From contig NC_021149.1 in assembly GCF_000380335.1 (NCBI RefSeq), forward strand, positions 1,612,001-1,676,000: 64,000 nucleotides of DNA. Direction: 5' to 3'. Below are positions 21,496 through 31,261 of the stretch, piece after piece. Within the stretch, counting starts at the first letter, position 1. Each line of letters opens with the position of its first letter. The notes beneath the pieces are model-generated. The model was not told the origin of the DNA, ran no database searches, and saw nothing but the letters and a program-made list of their open reading frames with translations. The position numbers and the translations under genes are program-made. Source of the DNA: Azotobacter vinelandii CA (lineage in GTDB: Bacteria; Pseudomonadota; Gammaproteobacteria; Pseudomonadales; Pseudomonadaceae).

Positions 21496-21514
21496 GGCTT
21501 GTCTCGAAGCCGAT

Positions 21515-21700
21515 GTGACTCGATCCTGTATGACCTTTTCGGGCCGGCACTCAGGCGGCGCTTTTATCCAACAGCACTGCCACCCAGTAGGCACCGGGGC
21601 GTTCGCGAGGGACTTCGCCAGCAAGACTCATGCTCTGACCGATACGTTGGGGCTGCCGATTCGTTTCGTTCTGACGCCAGGCCTCCCACATGGGACGGTG
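21515..21700 (+). mobile_element. IS5-family transposase fragment
   Basis: The frame from 21515 contains SKTHALTDTLGLPIRFVLTPGLPH, which matches the central KIHAL-D-LGNPIRF-LTPGQ block of IS5/IS427 transposases. No start, end or DDE set remains. From 21700 to 22162 I see no recognisable gene; short frames on both strands look random. Confidence 0.7.
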
Positions 21701-22162
21701 CGATGGAGATGAATGACAAACTCGCCTTTACGCATATCTGCGGTACGAATGGTCTCTCTGTCGTGCCAATTATTGGTACGACGTTCAAGGGCATATTCGA
21801 ACAAAAAGCTCCAACTGCAATGTTCGACTGCGACCTATCCGTGAGGGAGCATAAGAGCTGCGGGGGTAAGTTTGTACTCAACTTCGAGCGGGTCGCTGAG
21901 CTAACTTGGCGCGACGATACAGGCAATTTGCTAGATTGCTCGACGTTCAAGACTTGCCTCACTACGACTTCGCGCTCACATGGACTGATCGTTCAGCCGA
22001 GGCTGAAGAATCATCCATCCGTTGCTTTTTTGACCGAGACTTCGCTTGTCGTCTTTCGTACCGTTACATGCTTCGATGAGGTAGGCGAGCCACATCTCAC
22101 CCATCCCATTGGTAGAGAAAGTACGGACCCATCTGACGAAAATCCCGGCCAACGGCATTAGT

Positions 22163-22285
22163 CTATCTGTGATCGAGGAGGGCACCATTGGCGCCCATGC
22201 CCGCTCGCTCGGTGCAGCGAGCCTGCCGCTGTCGGCCCGCTTCCTGCTCGCCTTGCAGACGTTCACCTCTGTCGGCGTCGAATGA
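22163..22285 (+). pseudogene. C-terminal scrap of a ROK-family protein (tentative)
   Basis: In the frame ending at TGA 22283-22285 the text IEEGTIGAHARSLGAASLPLSARFLL resembles the extreme C-terminus of ROK regulators and sugar kinases, where LGA-A-LGAA-LPL is common. Nothing upstream belongs to it. Short, so tentative. Confidence 0.4.
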
Positions 22286-22288
22286 GGA

Positions 22289-23080
22289 TCAGACCGTCTT
22301 GAGCATTCCACCATCGACGAAGTAGGTTGATCCGACTGAGTAGCTTGCCCGCTCCGAACACAAGAAAACGAAGAAGTCCGCCACTTCGGCTGGATTAGCA
22401 AAGCGTTTGATATCGGCACTTTCGGCTGCAATTCTGTCGAGATAGGCCTGCCATTCCCCATCTGTCGTTGCTGTTAGCTCCTTGGCCGTTTTGATCCAGT
22501 CAGGTGTCAGGACAAGCCCTGGGTTGACGGTGTTTACGCGAATGTTGTCTTTGATCAACTCTGTCGCGAGGTTCTTGGAGAACATCATCAACGCAGCCTT
22601 GGTCACGTTATAGATCGGCTCGTAGCCGAGTGGCTGTACCGCACAGATCGAGGCATTGTGCAAGATCACCCCGCCGCCGCGCATCTTCATGCCTGGAGCG
22701 AGCCCTCGCGCTAGCCGGACGGCGGCCATGACGTGCAGGTCCCAGTAATGCTGCCACTTCTCGTCAGGCGCTTGCATCACAGTTTCATTGCTGCCAGTGC
22801 CAGCATTGTTAATCAGAATATCGGCACCGCCGAAACGATCCGTTACGGCGGCAATTAGTGTCTCGACACCCTCCTTGGACGAAACGTCACAGGCCACGCC
22901 TAGCGTCTCGACTCCATATGTATCGGCAATACGTGCGGCTTCGACGATAACACGGTCGGCACCACGGGCGCTTAGCACCACGCGTACGCCTTCGGTTGCC
23001 AACCCCTCGGCCACCGTGAGGCCGATGCCCGTACTGCTGCCAGTGATAACGGCCACTTTGTTTTTCAGGCCAAGATCCAT
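22289..23080 (-). CDS. SDR-family oxidoreductase (classical)
   Basis: A 263-residue classical SDR. Cofactor motif KVAVITGSSTGIGLTVAEGLA, structural motif ILINNAGTGSN, catalytic Ser in LHNASICAVQ and YNVTKAALM (Y-x3-K) are all intact. NPGLV and the C-terminal YFVDGGMLKTV complete the fold. It is likely an NAD(P)-dependent dehydrogenase of a sugar, alcohol or steroid-like substrate. ATG at 23080 follows AAGGAG. It stands alone between IS scraps. The 5' side (23090-23200) is AT-rich and may carry its promoter. Confidence 0.88.
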   Translation of the reverse strand: MDLGLKNKVAVITGSSTGIGLTVAEGLATEGVRVVLSARGADRVIVEAARIADTYGVETLGVACDVSSKEGVETLIAAVTDRFGGADILINNAGTGSNETVMQAPDEKWQHYWDLHVMAAVRLARGLAPGMKMRGGGVILHNASICAVQPLGYEPIYNVTKAALMMFSKNLATELIKDNIRVNTVNPGLVLTPDWIKTAKELTATTDGEWQAYLDRIAAESADIKRFANPAEVADFFVFLCSERASYSVGSTYFVDGGMLKTV

Positions 23081-23279
23081 TTCGATTCTCCTTGGGTGTT
23101 AGCGGTCCTGCATGGACCATTTGTCAAAATGCTTGCTCCTATGAATAATTCATTCATAGTGAATTAATGCTATTTTCGATTGGTTCACATTGTCAATGCC
23201 TCAAAATGTCCTTGGAGGGAAACACGCCTAATACAGGCCTATCCGGCGCCGCTGATTCGTCGGGACGGTGATCCGGTCC

Positions 23280-23600
23280 ATTCCTAACTGTCGCCGCTTT
23301 GGTCGATGCAGTGCTCTGGATGCTGCGCAGCGGCGTTCAATGGTGGGTGCTTCCTCGTTGCTTCGGCCCATGGATCGGTGTTTTCAAGCACTTTGCCCGC
23401 TGGTGCCGGCTTGGCGTCTGGGACCGGCTTCACTCGATACTGGCCTGGGACGCTGAACCGCATCGAGTAACGCCCCTGCGACTGGCATCTCTACAAGGAG
23501 CTATGCCTGATGGGCTGCCTGTTCGGCAAGGTGAAGTACTACCGGCGAATCGTCACACGCTATGAGAAGAAGGCTTGCTCTTTCACTGAAGTGCATGCCT
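23280..23600 (+). mobile_element. IS5-family (IS427-like) remnant with internal deletion
   Basis: The frame from 23299 reads LWMLRSGVQWWVLPRCFGPW...VWDRLH, the N-terminal DUF4096-type domain of IS427-group transposases. Around 23480 another frame gives LFGKVKYYRRIVTRYEKKA, the C-terminal LFGKLKHYRRIATRYEKTA block. The middle part with the catalytic acids is absent. Confidence 0.75.
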
Positions 23601-24049
23601 CGTCGTCGTACTATTGTGGTTACGTTATTACGTTAATAGAGTCTGTGATCCGTAACTAAATAATTTAAAATGATAAAATACTGAAATCCTTCTTCTCTGG
23701 AGGCATTTTTTCTGGTAATTAGCCTTAATATGGCAATTTTTTCCTTAAAAAAAGCAAAAATTGTCGTAAATTGCGCTATCTAAAAATAATTAATGCCAAT
23801 TTATTTTTTGAGGTAAAGATATGTCGATACGCCAAGCTTTTGTCTACAGGGACAAGCTCCTGCCCTTCATCCTGCTGGTCTGCTGCTTCGCCGCCTGGGG
23901 CGTGGTCGCGACCATGACCGACCCGCTCGTGCAGGTCTTCAGCACCGTCTTCAGCATGAGCACCCTGCAGGCCTATGTTCCCGACCATCTACGGTATCGC
24001 CCTGATGGGACTGGGCGAGGAGGGGACTAAGTTCGGGGCGGTAGGGCTA

Positions 24050-25228
24050 GTGTTATGACACAGCTAAATCTGCGTCATGCATAATGTCGGCATGGAACAT
24101 TACAGAATCATCCTCAGTCCTCAAGAAAGAGCGCGGTTGCAAGAGCTGACAAGCAAAGGCAGGACCGCGGCAAGCCAAGTCATCAACGCCCTGATCCTGC
24201 TGGCCTGCGACCGCTCGCAAGACCAGGGGCCGCGCAAGACCAGTGCACAGATCGCCCAGATGCTGGGCGTGAGCCAACGCAAGATCGACAACCTCAAGCG
24301 GCGTTGCGTGCAGGAAGGTCTGGAGTCGGTGCTGGTGAGAAAGAAACCCCGGCGCGAATACGCCCGCAAGATCGACGGCGAACTCGAGGCACGCCTGATC
24401 GCCCTGAGCTGCGGACCTGCTCCCGAAGGTCATGCGCGCTGGACGCTCAAACTGCTGGCCGAGCGTGCGGTGGAGTTGGAATATGTAGACTCGCTGTCGT
24501 CGGAGACGGTGCGACGTGCCCTAAAAAAAACGAACTCAAGCCGTGGCGCAAGGTTGGCTGGGTGATCCCGCCGAAGGCCAGCGGGGAATTCGTGGCGGCC
24601 ATGGAGCAGGTGCTGGATGTCTACAGTCGACCCTATGACGAAGGCCATCCGGTGGTCTGCATGGACGAAACGCCGCGGCAACTGATCCGCCAGGTGCGCG
24701 AGCCCCTCGAGGCGGTACCGGGGCATCCCGGGCGCGATACGAGTACGAGCGCGCTGGCACCTGCAACGTCTTCGTAGCCTGTGAGCCGCTGGCCGGGCGG
24801 CGCATCGCCAAGGTCACCGAGTACAAGAAAAGGCAGGACTGGGCGCTGTTCCTGCAGGACATCGCCCAAGCCTGGTCCGGGGCCGAGCGCATCACGCTGG
24901 TGATGGACAACCTCAACACCCACAGTGCCGCCTCGTTGTACGAGACCTTTATGCCCGAGCAGGCCAAGGCCCTGAGAGATCGCTTCGAGTTCGTCTACAC
25001 CCCCAAGCATGGCAGTTGGCTGAACATGGCCGAAATCGAGATCAACGTACTCGCCGGCCAGTGCCTGGACAGGCGCATCGACTCCCTCGAGCGGATGCGC
25101 AAGGAGGTCGCCGCATGGCAGCAATGCCGCAACCAGCTCGATGCCAAGATCAACTGGCAGTTCACCACCCAGGATGCGAGGGTCAAGCTACGCAGCCTAT
25201 ATCCGCAGATTGAAGTGTGTTGAGATAC
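24050..25228 (+). mobile_element. IS630-family insertion sequence
   Basis: About 1.18 kb flanked by a TA duplication (24048-24049 and 25229-25230) within a CTAG target, the standard IS630 target. Ends are imperfect inverted repeats with shared ACACA and AATCTGCG blocks. Inserted in the FucP-like pseudogene. Its transposase is frameshifted, so it is probably immobile. Confidence 0.9.
24077..25223 (+). pseudogene. IS630 transposase, frameshifted
   Basis: The N-terminal HTH ([23 protein letters not shown]) is in the frame from 24077. At an A8 run near 24525 the reading must slip by -1 to continue with [15 protein letters not shown] and the catalytic region [12 protein letters not shown] second break near 24735 is needed to reach [13 protein letters not shown], then VMDNLNTHSAASLYE and TPKHGSWLNMAEIEINVL, which hold the second Asp and the Glu. 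The A8 slip could be programmed, but the second shift is not at a slippery site. Confidence 0.82.
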
Positions 25229-25450
25229 TAGTCATGACGTTGCTGGGCGGCGCATTGGTGCCAATGCTGCAGGGCGCGCTGATAGATACCTTTGGCGTGG
25301 CGATCTCTTATGCGGTACCGGGAGTCTGCTTCCTAGCAGCAGTAGCTTATGGCCTGTTCGATCTGCGCTCGACAGCCGGCCTGCTCGTCTCGCGATCAGC
25401 AGCACAAGAGGTGCCCGAGCTCACGTGACAACGCTCGTGCTCAGCAGGTA

Positions 25451-25469
25451 CTACCAACGTTGTTGGTAG
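25451..25469. promoter_or_regulatory. Hairpin CTACCAAC/GTTGGTAG
   Basis: A perfect 8-bp inverted repeat with a 3-base loop just after the FucP-like pseudogene. It has no T-run, so it may be an operator or a leftover terminator stem. The rest of 25429-25610 holds nothing recognisable. Confidence 0.3.
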
Positions 25470-25669
25470 GTTGACGGAAGTTTCCGGACGTCTCGCCACG
25501 TGAGTTCTTCATCCTCGCACGCCGACACCTTCGTGTCGGCTGCACATCAACAATATGACAGTACCAACGGCAAGAGTTTTAACAATTTGAAATTGTCACG
25601 GCGCCCTATTTGATCTTGCCCCGCCTCAGTGGACACCCCGTTAAGCGATACACTGCAACGAGGTGATCC

Positions 25670-25969
25670 ATGGCAAGGCAAGCAAGCCCGATGAAACCAA
25701 CCCGTATCCGCCACTCCCAAGCCTACAAGGACGAAGCGCTGGCCTTGGCCGAACGGATTGGCGTCAGCAAAGCGGCCGAACAGCTTGGGCTGCCCCCCTC
25801 CCAGCTCTATGGCTGGCGGAGCAGGAAACAGCAGGCCCAGACCAGCAGCGAGCGCGAGCAGTTGTTGGCCGACGAAAACGCCCGCCTCAAACGGCTGTTG
25901 GCCGAACAGTCCGAGGAGTTGGCCATCGTAAAAAAAGCCGCCGCGTACTTTGCCAGGAGCCTCAAGTGA
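25670..25969 (+). CDS. IS3 OrfA, transposase DNA-binding subunit
   Basis: 99 residues: a helix-turn-helix ([29 protein letters not shown]) followed by a leucine-zipper-like coiled coil ([20 protein letters not shown]). Near its end the codons GTA AAA AAA GCC form an A7 run (about 25929-25936), where -1 slippage would fuse it to OrfB and make the active OrfAB transposase. Its stop overlaps the GTG start of OrfB. Confidence 0.9.
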   Translation: MARQASPMKPTRIRHSQAYKDEALALAERIGVSKAAEQLGLPPSQLYGWRSRKQQAQTSSEREQLLADENARLKRLLAEQSEELAIVKKAAAYFARSLK

Positions 25970-26826
25970 AGTACGCCTTCATGCAAGCCCATACTCGGCA
26001 GTTTCCACTGAAGGTCATGTGCCGTGTGCTGGGCATTGCCCGCAGCGGCTACTACGCCTGGTGTTCGCGCACGCTCTCGAAGCGCCGCCAGCAACAGACC
26101 CAACTGGACCGCCTGGTAGCTCAGGCCTACCACGAGCGGAAGGGGCGCAGCGGGGCTCCGCGGTTATGCCTCGACCTGAAGGCGTCGGGCCTGCCCTGCA
26201 ATCGCAAGACCGTGGCTGCTTCGATGCGACGCCAGGGACTGCGGGCCAGGGCTGCCAGGAAGTTCAAGGCCACCACGAATTCCAGGCACTCACTACCGGT
26301 GGCGGACAACCTGCTCCGGCAGGACTTCACGGCAGCGGCGCCCAACCGGAAGTGGGTGGGCGACATGACTTACCTGCGTACGGAAGAAGGCTGGTTGTAT
26401 CTGGCCGTGATCATCGACCTGTACTCGCGCAGGGTGATCGGCTGGGCCATGAACGAGCGCATGACGGCCGAGCTGGCCTGCGATGCCCTGCGCATGGCCC
26501 TGTGGCGGCGCAAGCAGCCTCAAGGCGTGATCGTGCATACGGATCGAGGCAGCCAGTACTGTTCGGCGGCCTATCGGGAACTGCTTCGTGCCCATCGGCT
26601 GCGCGGCAGCATGAGCGCGAAGGGCAATTGCTACGACAACGCCTGTGCCGAAAGCTTCTTTCACAGTCTGAAGGTCGAGTGCATCCATGGGGAACGCTTC
26701 GGTACGCATGCCCAGATGCGTCAAACCGTGTTCGAATACATCGAAACCGACTACAACCGCCAGCGTCGTCACAGCACACTGGGATACATCAGTCCGGAAG
26801 CCTTCGAGGCCCGGATGCGTGCTTAA
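25966..26826 (+). CDS. IS3 OrfB, transposase catalytic subunit
   Basis: 286 residues with the rve/DDE core: [19 protein letters not shown] (first Asp), [11 protein letters not shown] (second Asp) and [15 protein letters not shown] (Glu, about 35 residues later). A GTG start at 25966 overlaps the OrfA stop. Because OrfB is in the -1 frame relative to OrfA, slippage on the A7 run yields a fused OrfAB. Full length and apparently functional. Confidence 0.9.
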   Translation: MKYAFMQAHTRQFPLKVMCRVLGIARSGYYAWCSRTLSKRRQQQTQLDRLVAQAYHERKGRSGAPRLCLDLKASGLPCNRKTVAASMRRQGLRARAARKFKATTNSRHSLPVADNLLRQDFTAAAPNRKWVGDMTYLRTEEGWLYLAVIIDLYSRRVIGWAMNERMTAELACDALRMALWRRKQPQGVIVHTDRGSQYCSAAYRELLRAHRLRGSMSAKGNCYDNACAESFFHSLKVECIHGERFGTHAQMRQTVFEYIETDYNRQRRHSTLGYISPEAFEARMRA

Positions 26827-27079
26827 ACCTGTGTCCACGAGGGCTGGGCAAGATCAATTCGGCATTCGCTGCTGTTGCATACTCGCGTAGTAATAGCAGT
26901 GCTGACGACCTGATCGTAGACCGAGGCGAATCGTTGTAATTGGCGTGCTGACTTGAAGCGGTACATCACTTTCTCGTGTACTCAGGTCGACTGGTGCGAA
27001 TTTTTCGCCCGGCTGTTCAAGCATTTGTGTCATGAGTGACATCGGTGACAGGTTCCCAGATGGGTGGAGTGTATTGACC

Positions 27080-27541
27080 CACCGAAACCTGCACAGGTTA
27101 AGCGACTCGGCCGGTGTTTTCATACCGAGCGCCTGGTGGGGCGGCGGTGGTTGTAGAAATGGATCCAGTCGCCTATCGCTCGGCTGGCGTGCTGCAGCGT
27201 CTCGAACCGATGGAAGCTCAGGCGGTCGAGAAGTTGATATTCCACCTGCTCGTCAGACAGGTTGAACAGGTGCTGGAGCACCAGAAGGCAAGTCATCAAC
27301 TCTATTGGATAGGGCGATCTAGCGCCTTTGGCCCGGCTTGGCCGAAGAACCCAGCGGTCGATCTCGGCCGCCATTGCCGCGAAGTTGACATGCTTGCTCA
27401 GCAACGCCAGTGGATTGCCCAAGCTGTCGAGTTTCGCTTCACGCTCTTGGTCGGCAAACAGATTGAGCATGGACAGGACTCCAACTGATCAAGAGGACGC
27501 AGATTTTATACGGAAGCCTGGCTGGGTTTTTAGATGTGCCC
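27080..27541 (-). mobile_element. Chimeric scrap: IS5 transposase start fused to IS3 transposase end
   Basis: Reading the minus strand from 27470, the first ~89 residues (LFADQEREAKLDSLGNPLAL, LFNLSDEQVEYQLLDR) match the start of the IS5-type transposase at 36060-37067, and its terminal repeat (GGGCACATCTAAAAAC, inverted) is at 27526-27541. At about 27206 the text changes to AIGDWIHFYNHRRP, then LGMKTPAESL in a shifted frame, the C-terminus of an IS3 OrfB different from the one at 25966. Two elements have been welded together by deletion. From 26857 to 27080 nothing recognisable remains. Confidence 0.75.
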
Positions 27542-27892
27542 CCTTGGGGCTGACGCCGATTTAAAATTACCTCCAGCCTTGGTTGTATTGCTGTCGTTGC
27601 CTGCTGTGACCTTCAGGTAGTGCTAACCTTTCACTTGTCCTTGACCACTACAATCCTGACTGGCGGCTTTGCCGTGAGCACGTGCGTATTTCCATTGCTC
27701 TACGTAGCTCGGATGGATTTTTTTAGCGGTGCTCTCAGGTTTCAGCTGCTCCTGAAAAAAAGTATTAGTTATTTGCAACAGACGCACTAGCTAATGTGTC
27801 TTCACCATCGTTAACCTGAAAAGGACAGTCACCAAACCGGCGATAGCCTATGTGTGCGGTGGCGTACTACAAATACAACAAAGGAAAACATC
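27542..27892. other. Leader region of the polyol operon, no secure gene
   Basis: AT-richer sequence before the permease. A minus-strand frame ending at TAG 27623-27625 gives about 55 residues with QWKYARAHGKAA; I do not recognise it. The promoter and any activator site for the permease operon should lie here, but I see no clear -35/-10 pair. Confidence 0.3.
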
Positions 27893-29200
27893 ATGGTTCC
27901 TCACGAAGAATCGCGGGGGCTGTTGTTCGGCATGCCCTTGTCCCTCATCTGGGGTTATATAGCCATTGCCCTGTTTATGACTGGCGACGGTATTGAACTA
28001 GCCTTCCTATCGCGCTATGTCGTGGATCTCGGTTTCTCAGCTACCCAGGCATCGTTCCTTTTTAGCGTCTATGGATTACTGGCAGCCCTGTCCAGCTGGA
28101 GCAGTGGAGTGCTGGCGGAGGTTTTCGGAGCGCGTCGCATCATGCTCATTGGCGTGGTCGGATGGATCGCCTTCCATATTCTCTTTCTGTTCTTCGGTTT
28201 GAGTGAGCAGAATTATCCATTGATGGTCTTGTTCTATGGCATACGTGCTATTGCCTATCCGTTGTTTATTTATGCTTTCGTCGTCTGGGTTGCCCAAGTG
28301 GCGCCAAGAGAGCGTCTGGCTTCGGCGATGGGCTGGTACTGGACAATGTATTCCATCGGTATCGGTTTTCTAGGGACCTATCTGCCTAGCTTCACCATCC
28401 CGCATATAGGATTCATGGGGACCCTATGGATGGCGATTATCTGGGTTGCAATGGCCGGGGCCCTGGTCCTATTCCTGATAAAAAATCAACCGATGGTAGG
28501 TACTAATGCTAACGTTAGTCTGGGCGGACGTCTTCGTGAGTTGAGTCTTGGCGCTACCCTTCTTTTCAAGCATCGCAGCATTTTCATCGCCGCCCTTGTC
28601 CGGGTCATCTGCAATCTGACGCTTTTCGGTTTTCCCGTAATCATGCCGTTGTTCTTCACCTCGCCCGAGGTAGGCTTTACGATGGAACAATGGCTGCGTA
28701 TCTGGGGAGCCCTGTTCATTGTCACTATTTTTACCAATGTAATGTGGGGATTGATCGGCGACCGGATTGGTTGGATATTCCAGATGCGCTGGTTCGGCTG
28801 TGCCGGATGCGCGCTCGCCACTTTGGCCTTCTACTATTTGCCGCATACATACGGCGCCAGTGTTCCTGCCGCCATGGTGGCAGCGATTGCCCTAGGTATT
28901 GGGGTATCCGCCTTCGTGCCCATGGGAGCGATTTTTCCCGCCATGGCTCCTGAGCATAAAGGCGCTGCCATCTCTGCCCATAACTTAGCCGCTGGACTTT
29001 CCAACTTCATGGGGCCGACCATTGCCACCCTGGCCATCTCCTCCGTGGGCGTCAAAGGCATCGTCTGGATCTATGCCTCGCTTTATTTGGTTGGGGTAGT
29101 GCTGACTTATTTCATTCACGTTGATCAACCTGGGCTTGAGCGCAAGGGCAAACCTGCTGCTCCCGTCTCTCATCACTCGAAAACCAGCGAAGCAATATAA
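27893..29200 (+). CDS. MFS polyol permease (RbtT/DalT-like)
   Basis: A 435-residue inner-membrane transporter with 12 spans. The start [23 protein letters not shown]-like segment (residues 21-43) and [16 protein letters not shown] in the 2-3 loop fit the ribitol/D-arabitol permease group of MFS. It begins a same-strand set with a polyol dehydrogenase 14 bases downstream, an AraC activator and a fructokinase, so uptake of a hexitol or pentitol is the likely job. GC is lower than in the flanking core, and IS debris lies directly upstream, which suggests lateral acquisition. Confidence 0.82.
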   Translation: MVPHEESRGLLFGMPLSLIWGYIAIALFMTGDGIELAFLSRYVVDLGFSATQASFLFSVYGLLAALSSWSSGVLAEVFGARRIMLIGVVGWIAFHILFLFFGLSEQNYPLMVLFYGIRAIAYPLFIYAFVVWVAQVAPRERLASAMGWYWTMYSIGIGFLGTYLPSFTIPHIGFMGTLWMAIIWVAMAGALVLFLIKNQPMVGTNANVSLGGRLRELSLGATLLFKHRSIFIAALVRVICNLTLFGFPVIMPLFFTSPEVGFTMEQWLRIWGALFIVTIFTNVMWGLIGDRIGWIFQMRWFGCAGCALATLAFYYLPHTYGASVPAAMVAAIALGIGVSAFVPMGAIFPAMAPEHKGAAISAHNLAAGLSNFMGPTIATLAISSVGVKGIVWIYASLYLVGVVLTYFIHVDQPGLERKGKPAAPVSHHSKTSEAI

Positions 29201-29214
29201 ATAGGAGAACCTCC

Positions 29215-30255
29215 ATGAAAGCTCTGGTCTTGGAAAAGCAACACGACTTGAAGATTCGCGATATCGACTTGCCCTTGGTCCTAGGGCCGGATGACGTGCG
29301 CATCCGTATCCATACTGTGGGCGTGTGCGGCAGCGACGTGCATTACTACACTCACGGCCGGATCGGTCATTTCATAGTCGACCAGCCGATGGTGCTGGGG
29401 CACGAGGCGGCCGGCACGGTCATCGAAGTCGGCAGCAACGTTACCCACTTGGCCAAAGGGGATCGCGTCTGCATGGAGCCCGGCATTCCCAATCCCCGCT
29501 CCAAGGCCTCACGCCTGGGACTCTATAACGTCGATCCTTCGGTTGTGTTCTGGGCCACCCCGCCGGTACATGGCTGCCTGACCCCGGAAGTCGTCCATCC
29601 GGCGGCCTTCGCCTACAAGCTCCCCGACCATGTCAGCTTTGCTGAAGGAGCGCTGGTGGAGCCTTTCGCCATCGGCATGCAGGCAGCAGTCAAGGCACGT
29701 ATCAAGCCCGGTGATGTCGCCGTTGTCATTGGCGCCGGCACGATCGGCATGATGACTGCCCTGGCCGCGCTGGCCGGCGGTGCGAGCCAAGTGCTGGTGT
29801 CCGACCTGATGGTGGAAAAGCTGGCCATTGCCCAACGCTATGAAGGTATTACCGCCGTCAACGTGCGCGAGCAGTCCCTGCAGGACAAGGTGGCTGAGGC
29901 TACCGGCGGCTGGGGCGCGGACGTGGTGTTCGAGGCTAGCGGTAGCGCCCGGGCCTATGGCGATGCACTGGCGGCGGTCTGCCCGGGCGGGGCGCTGGTA
30001 TTGGTGGGCATGCCGGTCGAGCCGGTGCTCTTCGATGTGGTGGCGGCCCAGGCCAAGGAGATTCGCATCGAGACCGTGTTCCGCTACGCCAATGTCTACG
30101 AGCGGGCGGTGAACTTGATCGCCAGCGGCAAGGTCGATCTGAAGCCGCTAATCTCGGCGACCTTTCCCTTCGAACGGGGCGTCGAGGCCTTTGAGCGGGC
30201 TGCCAGTGCTCAGCCGGGCGATGTGAAAGTGCAAATCACCTTTGGCGATGCTTGA
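29215..30255 (+). CDS. Zinc-type polyol dehydrogenase (sorbitol/xylitol dehydrogenase, MDR family)
   Basis: A 346-residue medium-chain dehydrogenase that oxidises a polyol to a ketose with NAD. Catalytic zinc ligands are visible: [13 protein letters not shown] (Cys), LGHEAAGTV (His-Glu). The Rossmann motif is [20 protein letters not shown]. The lobe that holds the structural zinc has lost its four cysteines ([19 protein letters not shown]), as in many bacterial xylitol/sorbitol dehydrogenases. With a fructokinase in the same cluster, sorbitol to fructose is the best guess; xylitol to xylulose is the alternative, but no xylulokinase is present. GGAG precedes the ATG by 6 bases. Confidence 0.85.
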   Translation: MKALVLEKQHDLKIRDIDLPLVLGPDDVRIRIHTVGVCGSDVHYYTHGRIGHFIVDQPMVLGHEAAGTVIEVGSNVTHLAKGDRVCMEPGIPNPRSKASRLGLYNVDPSVVFWATPPVHGCLTPEVVHPAAFAYKLPDHVSFAEGALVEPFAIGMQAAVKARIKPGDVAVVIGAGTIGMMTALAALAGGASQVLVSDLMVEKLAIAQRYEGITAVNVREQSLQDKVAEATGGWGADVVFEASGSARAYGDALAAVCPGGALVLVGMPVEPVLFDVVAAQAKEIRIETVFRYANVYERAVNLIASGKVDLKPLISATFPFERGVEAFERAASAQPGDVKVQITFGDA

Positions 30256-30304
30256 GCACGATAGCTATTTTGACATGACAGGTTAGAGCAGAAGTCGCAG
30301 GGTG

Positions 30305-31210
30305 ATGAAAGGCAGGCAATTCGGCGAGAGGACTTCGGACTTCGAAGTGATCCTCAACGAGCCCCAGCACAGTTTCCGATGGTACGAACACGACTATCCA
30401 TATCCATTAGCACGCTGGAATCATCACCCCGAGTTCGAGATCCACCTGATCCGCCAAGGCAATGGTAAGCTGCTTGCCGGGGACTATATCGGCCACTTCG
30501 GCCCTGGTCATGTGGCGCTAATGGGCCCCGGGCTACCCCATGACTGGATCAGCGATCTGGCGCCAGAACAAGTTATTCAGGGACGCGATGTAGTTCTGCA
30601 GTTCGACGGGGAAGCCCTGCTGTGTTTGCGTGAAACACTGCCCGAACTGGGCGCGTTGCAATCCCTGTTCAGTCGGGCTCGGCAAGGCATCGAATTTCGT
30701 GGCGAAACGGCCCGTACTGCCGCCCGTCTGCTAGAGGCTATTGGACAGACAGACGGCCTGAAACGCCTAGCGTTGTTTCTGTCGCTTCTGGAAACCCTGG
30801 TCCAGGCCGGAGCTGATGAGAGTCGCATACTGGCCAGCCCGCATTATGCGCCAATGTTGGATAGCCTGACGACCGAGCGGATGAATCGGATCTTCGATTA
30901 CATCCTAGGAAATCTAGCTGGAGAAATCCGTATGTCAGTCATCGCGCAACATCTGCAGATGAGCGAACCAGCCTTCTCACGCTTTTTCAAGCGGACGACC
31001 GGACATACCTTCGTTGGCCTGATCCGCAAGTTGCGGATCCAGCGGGCATGTCGCTTGCTGCTGCAAAGCCAGCAGCCGATCGCAGAGATTTGCTTAGAGG
31101 TGGGTTATGGCAACCTGTCGAACTTCAATCGTCACTTCCGCCATGAAATGCATACAACGCCCAGTGACTACCGTAAACAACTCGCAATGCGCTCTATTAT
31201 TAGAAAATAA
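30305..31210 (+). CDS. AraC-family activator, MtlR-like
   Basis: About 301 residues: an N-terminal cupin-like sugar domain (RWNHHPEFEIHLIRQGNGKLLAGDYIGHF) and a C-terminal AraC double HTH (MSVIAQHLQMSEPAFSRFFKRTTG; PIAEICLEVGYGNLSNFNRHFRHEM). The arrangement resembles MtlR, the activator of the mannitol/arabitol/glucitol genes of Pseudomonas fluorescens. A GTG three bases upstream is an equal start candidate. It probably activates the permease-dehydrogenase genes in response to the polyol. Confidence 0.83.
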   Translation: MKGRQFGERTSDFEVILNEPQHSFRWYEHDYPYPLARWNHHPEFEIHLIRQGNGKLLAGDYIGHFGPGHVALMGPGLPHDWISDLAPEQVIQGRDVVLQFDGEALLCLRETLPELGALQSLFSRARQGIEFRGETARTAARLLEAIGQTDGLKRLALFLSLLETLVQAGADESRILASPHYAPMLDSLTTERMNRIFDYILGNLAGEIRMSVIAQHLQMSEPAFSRFFKRTTGHTFVGLIRKLRIQRACRLLLQSQQPIAEICLEVGYGNLSNFNRHFRHEMHTTPSDYRKQLAMRSIIRK

Positions 31211-31261
31211 CATTAGTATTGCCAGAAAAATACGAGACCTCATCCGTAAAGGAGGTGCAAT

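Larger units (their letters stand above)
23821..25428 (+). pseudogene. FucP-like sugar:H+ symporter, deleted and split by IS630
   Basis: ATG 23821 follows GAGG. The first ~50 residues (FILLVCCFAAWGVVATMTDPLV) are the first span of FucP-type MFS symporters. At about 23973 the frame breaks. The next frame gives FPTIYGIALMGLGEEGTKFGAVGLV, which belongs near residue 350-370 of the family, so roughly 300 residues were deleted. An IS630 element then interrupts, and the C-terminus resumes at 25231 as MTLLGGALVPMLQGALIDTFG. Removing the IS with its TA duplication restores GLVMTLLGG exactly, so the deletion and the insertion are separate events. The AT-rich 23640-23815 probably held its promoter. Confidence 0.85.
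25611..26856 (+). mobile_element. Complete IS3-family insertion sequence
   Basis: 1,246 bp with terminal inverted repeats (TGATCTTGCCC at the left; the right end reads the same inverted, with GTGGACAC also shared) and a 3-bp target duplication ATT on both sides, as expected of IS3. Two overlapping genes with a slippery A7 run between them. It appears intact and is the likely source of the deleted copy at 18822-19354. Confidence 0.93.

Noticed and set aside
24525-24540. Fully programmed frameshift making the IS630 transposase functional
   Set aside because: The A8 run could allow the first slip, but a second break near 24735 has no slippery sequence, so the gene is probably dead.
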